A DNA stretch of 64,000 nucleotides from Eucalyptus grandis (lineage: Eukaryota > Streptophyta > Magnoliopsida > Myrtales > Myrtaceae): the NCBI RefSeq assembly GCF_016545825.1, contig NC_052621.1, forward strand, positions 21,602,940 to 21,666,939, read 5' to 3'. Below the pieces are notes generated by a model. It made no database searches. It saw nothing but the letters and a program-made list of their open reading frames with translations, and was not told the origin of the DNA. Shown here piece by piece: positions 56,353-64,000 of the stretch (position 1 is its first letter; each line of letters starts with the position of its first letter). A program made the position numbers and the translations under genes.

Positions 56353-57200
56353 GTTACTTTACCATCCAAACGTTTAATGATTCATCTTGCGGATTCCATT
56401 AACGTTATAATAGTCCAATTTCTTTAGGATTCACACATCTTTAGTAAAATTACTCTTTGAAACCTGTAAGTGCGCCTACGAATCAGCTGCAGAAGCGTCT
56501 TCATTTGGTTGCAAGAGGACGTCGATGCCCTCATATGCCAGAGTTTGCAATTTGCAAAGGTGTTTTCAGTCTACAATTAGCCTACAGATGGACTCATAGA
56601 GAGATTAATCTCTGTGCACTAAGTTAAAGCTCTTTGATTGCCATTGAATCTAAAACAGTGGAGGATTTGGTATCGATGATTATTTAGCCAAGAATCGCTT
56701 TACAGCTCTACTCATTCAGTGACGGTAGATCCTGTTCTGCGCAGCAGCAACTCAGCCTCCAAGGTAATGGAAGCGAAATGCGAAACGACAAAGAAAACGT
56801 AAGCCCTTTTTATTTTCAGGTTTCACCTGATTAAAGTTTGAGGCTAAATCTAGTTAATACACACTCTGAGTTCCATAGGTCGGGTTTGCTGCAACCGGAT
56901 GATATACATGCATCACCAAAGTTCAGACAACATATGCCCATGAAAATCTTCCGAGGAAACCCAAAAGTCTATCTGAAGATGGCATGAGCATACAACTTCT
57001 TGATTCCCACATACACAAGCAGATTGAAGGTGAAATCCGCGCGTCACTAACGTTTGTCTGGGCCTTTGCCTTCTTGGTTTACTGCATCACATGTTTTCGC
57101 ATAGCTGCCAAAGAGCCCACGGAGAATTGTGAGAAATTTGGGGAATCTCTGTTTCTCAACATTAACGTGTATTTCTGCACATATTGAGACATTAAATATG
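56353..57200 (+). other. Low-copy sequence with possible small exons
   Basis: ATG 56768 plus ten codons reaches a donor-like AAC/GTAAGC. An acceptor-like TCCATAG at ~56873-56879 can continue in frame to a stop at ~56984 (about 46 aa in total). An alternative frame from 56906 runs through SLSEDGMSIQLLDSHIHKQI and a hydrophobic stretch to 57187. Neither is recognised. This may be a gene remnant or chance. Confidence 0.2.
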
Positions 57201-58126
57201 TTTGCTTAAATTTCAGTGGACAGCAACTACCAGAAGAATTCTGTGGCAGTCTTGTAACCTCATGTAATATCGAACAGACCTGAAGAGAAACTTCACGATT
57301 CTATCTTCCAAACCTAAGGCACGCATGCATCTAGGACACACCATCCACTACTTCATGTCTGTTAATTTCGTACTATTGTCAATTAAATTTGCATCAAGTT
57401 TTCCTAGAATTCTCAGCACTTCAAGGAAAATAGGTTCAGCACCCAGAATTGTAAAAATAAACCCTTGGGTACTTCTCATATCAAAGTCTCCACAAGATCT
57501 ATGATGTACACACACATAAATTTCCGTCTCGAGTTGCATTAGGAAGAGAGCTTTCTCAAGCAATGTGAAGATGGTTCTTTGCCCATGCATCATGTGCGCT
57601 GCATCCCACGACTCTTAACACATAAGGTAATATTCTAAAGAAAAAGTACTTTACGGGGGAATCATATTAGGACAAGTACTTTCTGCCCTATTCATACTAT
57701 CGTCGTCGCTAAAGGATAGGAAAGACCGGGACGTCACTAGACAACATTCCAAACAAATGCTATACATACTTTCCGCTAGCTTTTGGACAGCATAACACAA
57801 ACAAATTACATGATTCCAAATACCCTCGCATATAACCAAAGTGGCGACTCCATGATATGCCCAAGTTCCTGGCTTTCGAACCACGTTTTCAGTTAACATG
57901 AATAACTCATAAAACATTGGGGGTTCAAATTAGCAACAGATACATCCAGACTAGCTGAGCATGGCCGCGTAGTAAATTCGAATTGGCCAGATTTATTATC
58001 ATTTCATGATATACAAAACCGCCATCATCAATTCAAGTGCCTCGCTAAACGATCCCCAAAAAATTTTGGGAACCAAATTAAGTACAAAGTCTCATGACGA
58101 AACAGAAAGAGCTTGTTCAAGAAGGC
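57201..58126 (-). other. Unassigned; probable 3' flank of the CX9C gene
   Basis: It lies downstream of the minus-strand stop at 58127. Minus frames at 57348-57593 and 57651-57917 show no family features. No repeat is recognised. Confidence 0.25.
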
Positions 58127-58299
58127 TTACAATTGACGAAGGCACTCGTCCTTCTTTTTTCCTCGTTTGCTGCAATTTCTGAACTTGGAAAACATACTCC
58201 CCTCGTCGCATTGGTTATAACTTGAAATCTCCTGCTTGCATTTTTCCAGAGCCTGCTTGCATTTTTCCAGAGCCTCCTCCTCCCTCTCGCTGAGTGAAG
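58127..58299 (-). CDS. Terminal exon of a twin-CX9C (CHCH-type) protein, Cmc1-like spacing
   Basis: On the minus strand, CTTTTTTTCCAG is followed by a 56-codon open exon ending TAA at 58127-58129. The exon is Glu/Lys-rich and has Cys spaced C-X6-C-X9-C-X11-C-X9-C. The last four make a twin CX9C motif. Such proteins fold in the mitochondrial intermembrane space with disulfides set by Mia40, and many serve respiratory-complex assembly. C-X9-C-X11-C-X9-C spacing is that of Cmc1-like proteins. A 21-nt duplication (ALEKCKQ twice; about 58238-58280) adds the extra first Cys. Upstream exons are not identified; the frame upstream is open but has no Met, so the gene may be spliced or partial. The reading in the other frame from 58320 is a shadow. 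Confidence 0.5.
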
Positions 58300-58825
58300 C
58301 TGGAAAAAAAGAGGAACCATGCGACGCGTTTACCCAGCCGAGAAATTCAAAAGGAAATGCAAAGGAAAATGCAAAGAAAAACGCTTAGCACACGAGGGAA
58401 AAAAAAGCAATCAGCATCCGTCTTTTCCTATCGATTGACTAGCGCCCCGCCAACCCTTCCGCCCCCCGGGGCCGCCGCCGCGAAAAAAAGAAAAGAAGGG
58501 ACACTTAGCAGACTAACTTTACAGCTAAGGCACTCAAAAGAAACAACCAAACTGACTGCGGATTTCTGAAACCATGAAACCATGCTTTGGTTTAGCTATG
58601 ATCAAGTAATTAGCACAGAAAATGAAAAATCAAACGGTAGCACATCAGAAGCAAGCAGCGGTCGCTCAATTGAGTTGAATCATCACAATTAGTATCAGTT
58701 CTACCGCAGGTAAATAACAAAAAAAAAAAAAATTGAAGTTGAACAAAAGGAGAACCGTGGACTACTCGCTGCACAGTCATTGAGAAACTAGGAGGCCTTG
58801 AAAATCGAAGGAGAAGCAAGGTCTG

Positions 58826-59235
58826 CCCTGCTTTATAGGACTAGACAGACACAAGAAGCTAACCGCGAGTTAAGGACTTGTTGGACCGGGGTTGATTGGC
58901 CTTTCCGTAGGGCCCACGTGAGCATTAATGGTGATTGGACTTTATTGTGCTAACAGTTGGCACCGAAAAGCCTGTACCACCGGGACTAAAAATCTTAAAT
59001 TTACTCGTTATAACATGAATGGAAAAACGGGAGGGGGAGAAAGGTCTTCTGCTTTATGGAACTTGGCCATCGGGCTAGACAGGTACAACAAGCTAATGGC
59101 GAGTTAATGACTAGACAGACCGGGAATTGATTGGCCTTTTCGCCGGGCCCACGTGAGCATCATTGGTGATTACACTTTACTACGGTTACAGTGGCACCAA
59201 AGGCTTGTACAAATGTGACTTAAAAATCGTAAATT
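58826..59235 (-). promoter_or_regulatory. Duplicated promoter-like region upstream of the CX9C gene
   Basis: Two ~205-bp direct copies (about 58826-59030 and 59043-59235) share GACTAGACAGAC-type, GATTGGCCTTT and GGGCCCACGTGAGCAT blocks. On the minus strand the last reads CACGTGGGCCC, a G-box fused to a TGGGCC site II-like element. The gene-proximal copy has a minus-strand CCTATAAAGC TATA box at 58830-58838; the distal copy has a changed one. Site II elements are common in plant genes for mitochondrial proteins, which fits the downstream exon. Confidence 0.5.
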
Positions 59236-59272
59236 TACTACTTTTTTAATTATAAAAAATTTCGAATTATGC

Positions 59273-59400
59273 AGGGTAACTTAATCGGTGACATGTGTGT
59301 GGTAGTTAGTACGTGTTACCCCCAGGATTTACCCCTGTTACCCCGAGCCTTTCGGGCTGTCCGTGTTGATACGGTGAGCGGATTCTCCGGGTTACAATAA
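59273..59400 (+). mobile_element. SINE-like insert with ~17-bp TSD
   Basis: A ~125-nt sequence from CAGGGTAACTTAATCGG to GGGTTACAATAAAAA is flanked by AAAAAATTTCGAATTATG (59255-59272) and AAAAAATTCGAATTATG (59401-59417), which differ by one T. TAACTTAATCGG fits the pol III A box in 11 of 12 positions, and GGATTTACCCC ~45 nt later is a weak B box. The short length, A-rich end and long TSD are typical of SINEs. Confidence 0.65.
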
Positions 59401-59417
59401 AAAAAATTCGAATTATG

Positions 59418-60120
59418 TAACAGATATACCCTAAGTGAAATTGAAATAAATGATATATATAGATTTTTCATGATACAAAAGAAAATTTAGGATTTTATGC
59501 CGTAATATGTAAGTTTAGATTTTACGATGACACAAAAATAACTTTAGGGTATTTTATGTCACAATGAGTATATGTTGAATTTTTTTTTGTGTCACTAGCC
59601 CCAAAAAATCCAAGCGGAAAATAGGAACATATTCTGGGCAGTCCTCCTTTGATAATTCTAGCGTAGCATTCTTCTTCAACATTCTTGCCTTTCTATTCTT
59701 TCATTAGGATTGCGTTTGGTTTGGCCTTTACAGAAAAACAAAACACTTAAAGTTAAAATAGCTTTGATAAAATGCAAATAATACTCACTATTTGCTTTTA
59801 TCGACATCTAAATATAAACAACCCCATTTAATATTAGATAATCTTGTATTTGCATTCTACATTTCATTTAGGCATTACAAAAACACATCCGTACTGAATA
59901 AATTTATTTTGAATTGGTCTAGTTGTAAATTGGATTCGAATTGGTTCAACATGATAAAGGAACTTGAACTTAGACTTCAAAACAAATTTGAACCTCACAA
60001 GCCTGATCCCTTATAATGGACTTGGCTGCACCTCGCTTGACAAGCTTATCTTAACCAACCAAACACATAACACGCTCTCAAGAGCACCATAAGTTCCGAA
60101 GCTCTCATTCTCTCTTGGCA
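59418..60120. other. AT-rich spacer, no gene recognised
   Basis: It holds only short frames (for example 59792-60016) without features. GCGTTTGGTTTGG (59714) and its rough inverse CCAACCAAACACA (60056) could be the ends of a small TIR element; this is weak. Confidence 0.3.
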
Positions 60121-60129
60121 TCCTCTATA

Positions 60130-60535
60130 AAAATAATCATGGCTCACATGGTATTATTAATTAATGGTTTAATAATTATTTGAATGCTATTAAAAAAACA
60201 TTGCTATGAGATTGTGCGGCTCTTATGAAAAAATACTACTCTTATGGGGAGGTGCAAAGCCTATGAGTGACCTTTATAAATATAGAATGTGTTTTGATGG
60301 AATGCACCTATTGAAAGCCTATATAAAAAGAGTCCGGCACTCTCTCTATCCAAGACAACGAACGTCTGTCTTATATCATCCATAAGATAAAATACATTAA
60401 GACCAAAGTGGTATGAATAAAAGTATATCATCATCTCTCTTGTTGTGAAAAATCATGAAGACCTAAGATTTTTCATTATGTATTTCCTCATTAATAAATT
60501 ATATTATCGCTAACAATTGGTATTAAAACATGGTG
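60130..60535 (+). repeat. Decayed copia-type LTR end with PBS-like site
   Basis: A TATATAAAAAG box (60322) is followed ~190 nt later by GCTAACAATTGGTATTAAAACATGG. This looks like an LTR ending in ACA followed by a mutated tRNA-Met PBS (TGGTATCAGAGC type). No internal domain follows, so it is a remnant at best. Confidence 0.4.
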
Positions 60536-60654
60536 TAAGATCTCATAATTTTTATTATTAAATATATGTGCTTTCATTAATGATCTCCCATTAATGCTCA
60601 CTAAAGATAATATATATATGTGCGCGCGCATGTGTAAAATTCAAAATGCTTGAA

Positions 60655-61265
60655 ATACTCTCATTTAAATAAGGGTATGAAGTGACCAAATCATCTCTAA
60701 TAAGAACTTGAAGTGGGATTTGTTTTAAAGAAGGGTTTGAATGGCATTTTCGTCTTTTGATTTATCTTTTTTCTATTTATTTCTTTCTCTTTCCTTTTTT
60801 TTTTTTTTTTTTTCTTTTTCCCCTTCCCTTTGCCAACCATGGAGGAGGTCACCAGACTCAAGCAAGAGCAGCCCTCACCCTCGCATGGCCTCACTAGCTC
60901 AAGCTAGGGCGAAGGTTGCCCTTGTCGACGTAGAGTGAGGTTGCCCTCACCAGTGTCAAGTGAGGGCCGCCCGACCCAAGCAAGGGTTGCCTTCGCCTAC
61001 CCAAGGGAGGGTGACCTTTGCCGGCCATCAACAGCAATGGCTAAGGGAGAAAAGAGGGGGAAAAAAAGAAAATGAAAGGAAAAAGAAAAAGAAAAAAGGA
61101 AAAATAAAATAAAAAATAAAAATTAGTTTCAATTTTTTTACAAAATACCCTTACTTTGAAGGCCAGAATAATCATCAGCCAACCAAAGGCCCTTATTTGA
61201 AACGATTTGACCACTTTAGGCTTTTATTTGAAAAACAATGGCACTTTAGACCTTTATTTGGATTT
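60655..61265. mobile_element. TIR element with GC-rich core
   Basis: The left end AAATAAGGGTATGAAGTGAC (60665) and the reversed right end AAATAAAAGCCTAAAGTGGT (~61235) are imperfect inverted repeats that extend through CCAAATCATCTC-like sequence. A poly-T tract (60798-60820), a GC-rich island (60830-61040) and a poly-purine tract (61040-61110) form the interior. It has the same plan as the elements at 54862 and 54971. It is non-coding. Confidence 0.5.
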
Positions 61266-61359
61266 TTCTTATATGTGTGTATACACACATCGAATTGATT
61301 AACACAAGCACTTGCTTAATAAAATTGTATGTAAATTATTATTTGAGTTTTGTGCTCTT

Positions 61360-61442
61360 GTTGTGTGTGTGTGTGTGTGTATTCATGTTTTCCAGCACGT
61401 TAATTATTTTTCTATATCTATACATATATATATACATATATA

Positions 61443-61472
<30 letters not shown>
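61360..61472. repeat. (GT)n and (TA)n microsatellites
   Basis: TTGTGTGTGTGTGTGTGTGT lies at about 61361-61380, and alternating TA with a few TACA interruptions at about 61421-61472. The overlapping frame rich in YIYIY is an artefact. Confidence 0.95.
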
Positions 61473-61473
<1 letters not shown>

Positions 61474-61794
61474 TCTTAAAAAGCATCACAATGTATAATT
61501 TGATCCTCATACAATTATGATACTTTATCATGAAAGTGATTAAATATTAACATTTAGAGATAATCAAATTAAGAAACAATCATTATGTATTACAATTTAA
61601 AATTTCAATGAATGGTTTGTTAGTCACCAAAGTGGATGAACTTTAAAGTCTCTTGAATTTTAAAATTTTATAATGTTTTATTCAAATACCCATAATTAAT
61701 TGATGCAATGACTGAAATTGATATATTACCTATCGTTATTAGTGTTATGGATATATTGAAGCTCATTAATTATAAGAACTTAAGCCTCGTTTGG

Positions 61795-62235
61795 TTGTTT
61801 AGATTTCTAGCTAGGATGGAATTGGATATTATAGGATATGAAAGCCAATGATTTTGTCATATCTTATCCACTATTTTGGTGAATTGCAATAATAAAGGTG
61901 GATATATTCATATCATATCATGTCAATTGTTTAGTATAAACGATATATAAATGTAAATAAACCTAAAAATTGCATAAATGAAGATGGTAAGAATCTCTCA
62001 CAATACTCTTGCCGACTTCACTTTTATTTGCTTAATTTGTTCCTCTCTTTTTCAATCATTTTCTTTTTTATTTCTTTTTCCGCCTTCCATCGTTCTCTAA
62101 TAAAATTTTATTAAATAGTAAACTCTACTAATATACATAAAATATTTAATAAATATAAAACTAAATATATGTTTATATATTGAATAGTAAACCATTAAAA
62201 AGTTTATGACTAAATTAACACCAAGTCACAAGTCT
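61795..62235 (+). mobile_element. AT-rich non-autonomous element, copy 2
   Basis: It is homologous to the reverse complement of ~54430-54800 (shared TATATTCAT, ATAAATG and AATAAAATTTTATTAAAT blocks in the same order). The start CCTCGTTTGGTTGTTTAG is transposon-like. It is non-coding. Confidence 0.45.
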
Positions 62236-62544
62236 AGGTGGGCCCTCCTCCCACATGTGAAAAGTCTTCAAAACTCTGTGACAAAAATTGTCATTTATTC
62301 TCATCTCCTATTAGGAACAACCTCAATATAGATTTTATTTCTTGAATTATTCGTACAAAATTCGAGCCCACAAAATACACACAAACAACAATTTAAGGGA
62401 AAAAAATTGTTAAAATGGATCTCAAGTCGGGTCGGGCACAGGTCTTGTATGAGGCATTATATTAGTATTGCAAAATAATGGGTCAAAACAAATTAAATTG
62501 ATCAATTTGGATAGAACCGTTTTTGACTAAATTTACCTGATGGA

Positions 62545-63140
62545 CCCCTGTATAAATCACTTTTTGTGCACGAGGTAAAGAGAAAACATGATTAAGCATG
62601 CCCCATGGAAGCCATGGGAAACGAATTACATGCACACAAAGCATGACATCTCATGATCGTGTTTGAGCTTTTGAATTTGATAAATTTCACAAGTGTCTGC
62701 TAAATTAAAAGGGTCGTTTAAATTGAGTGCATGTAATGCTAATTGAGGTATAAACCTCAGATATTTGATAATTGATGTGACACTAGATTTACAATAGTAT
62801 TTTTTCTTTTACTTGGTAATAATTTTTACCTTGTATCTTAGGGATATGCCTTATTTCTTATTTGATATCTCATTTTTAGTAATCAATGCCCTTCTCTTGT
62901 GTATACATCACTTGTAGGGAAAAAAGCTTTACAATGAGTAACATTCCTATAATATTTAAGCACAATTAGCTCATGACAATCATATAACATCTCATAAACT
63001 AACTTTAGATATCACACAAGATAGGCTATAATCATCTTGTGTGAAATTCAAAAACATCCACTAGTTTCAAATGGAGAAAAATTAGTTTAAGCAAAAAGAT
63101 ATATTTGAATTCAAATCAAACTCAAATTGTAGAGGCAAAG
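62545..63140. repeat. Repeat R-X copy 3 (diverged)
   Basis: It aligns loosely with 22440-23000: TTTTTGTGCACGAGGTAAAG, TGCATGTAATG, TGTATACATCAC and ATAATCATCTTGTGT blocks occur in order. The region before it (62236-62544) is AT-rich without features. Confidence 0.5.
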
Positions 63141-64000
63141 TCAAGTGATGCGGGAGTATCTAACTTACCTCTGTCAACATACTCAACACCTTTGATGCTC
63201 ATTCAAGTAAAGGTAGATTTCGATCATAACTTGCTTCAACGGCTCGAGAACGAAGTTATCGATGAGGAGACTATCTACTTTGGAACTGATTATTAAGTTA
63301 CCAATTCACCATATTAATTGATGGTTTCAAAGCCATTGAAAACATAATGATGGGAGGCTATTCTAGGCAATTTCCAAGGATATTTGATGAACTCTTAAGG
63401 TGGTTATTTACTAGTCAATGCGGATGCACGAATTTTGAAGATGAACCACAAGGCTAAAGAATCAAGAATGCAAGTTCCTATGTCATTAATTGTAAATCCA
63501 AGGTCCTAGATATTTATTATGTTTTCTTTTCCCATGTCCTTAATGGTTTGGGTAGCTTCCATGTTTCTTTAATACTTGTCTATATCCTATGTTATAGTCA
63601 TCTTAAAAATAGAGGAGAGTTCTCAAATGTAAGGAGACCTTGATGAATGAAAATACAAGATATTTTCCTCTATGTGAACAAATATCTTTGAAGAATGGAT
63701 AATTCTTATACTGATTTCTTTATCCTTGGAAGGTAGATTCTTCCTGGGTGGTGAGCCAAGAAGTGTTTTATCCTCATTTGGTGATTTTCCTATAGGCCAT
63801 TGATAGTGAGCTTCTCTTATCCCCAGGTCTTGTATCCTTTGTAGGTGGTTTTTCCTCTAAGCCTTGGTGATGAATTTCGTCAGTCTCGATATTCATCCTT
63901 GGTTGGTGGTGCGTCTTTTAGGCCTTGATGGTGATCGTACTCTATCTCGCATTTGCAATTTCACCCCTCAACAACCATCCCCCCACACACCCATCCATAC
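63141..64000. other. Spacer with degenerate 60-70 bp repeats at the right edge
   Basis: A short open frame (63105-63296, plus) begins inside R-X copy 3 and has no recognised features. From 63720 to the end, four degenerate units built on ATCCTTGGTAGGTGG and AGGCCTTGATGGTGA occur at about 63720, 63768, 63830 and 63892. The window ends inside this array. Confidence 0.35.

Noticed and set aside
59700..60075. Small TIR element with GTTTGGTTTGG-like ends
   Set aside because: The inverted ends match only over ~11 nt and I could not find a target-site duplication.

Overview
The window is repeat-dominated nuclear DNA of a flowering plant, probably a eudicot. The evidence is AT-rich spacers, an Ogre/Tat-lineage Ty3/gypsy giant with a second (archaeal-type) RNase H, a Tekay/Del-like chromovirus, a plant L1-type LINE with a C-terminal RNase H, and plant-style splice, TATA and AATAAA signals. 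The species cannot be told from sequence alone. Almost every long reading frame belongs to a transposable element and nearly all are broken. I saw no rRNA, tRNA, CRISPR array or bacterial-type gene.

Layout. 1-15335: a decayed Tekay/Del-like element with ~3.3 kb LTRs (5' LTR cut by the window edge, PBS at 1374, gag-pol 1570-5385, 3' LTR from 5413). Its 3' LTR is split by an LTR-type unit at 8137-14724 (TSD GGTAA), which is itself split by a relative at 10554-14193 (TSD TGTAG). 15336-25046: two direct copies of an unclassified repeat (R-X). The first is interrupted by a 5.9 kb LINE (16483-22391). 25047-54219: an Ogre/Tat-like giant inserted in the second R-X copy. It has a ~6.4 kb 5' LTR (after subtracting a nested insert), an extra DUF7745-like ORF, gag, protease, RT-RNase H, second RNase H, integrase, a 2.7 kb 3' untranslated stretch with a ~31 bp tandem array, and a truncated 3' LTR. 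Two further ~3.7 kb LTR-type units sit inside it in minus orientation (25273-28983 and 43376-47067, the latter with a perfect GTATT TSD). 54220-64000: small TIR elements nested in one another, a probable host gene on the minus strand (terminal exon 58127-58299 coding a twin CX9C domain, with a duplicated promoter-like region), a SINE-like insert with ~17 bp TSD, a copia LTR remnant, microsatellites and a third R-X copy.

The most interesting item is the family of four ~3-3.7 kb LTR-type units at 8137, 10554, 25273 and 43376. Each carries, in the same order, a TATA/GA-rich leader, a conserved GC-type splice donor, a CpG-rich ATGCCCGGA block and an ATG/CAT-rich variable repeat. These are followed by a short intron with a TTTCAG acceptor, an 83-codon ORF and an AATAAA signal ~170-190 nt after the stop. 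The ORF has no indels among the three uninterrupted copies, and its differences are mostly synonymous. That points to a real protein carried inside an LTR rather than in the usual internal region. I do not recognise the protein.
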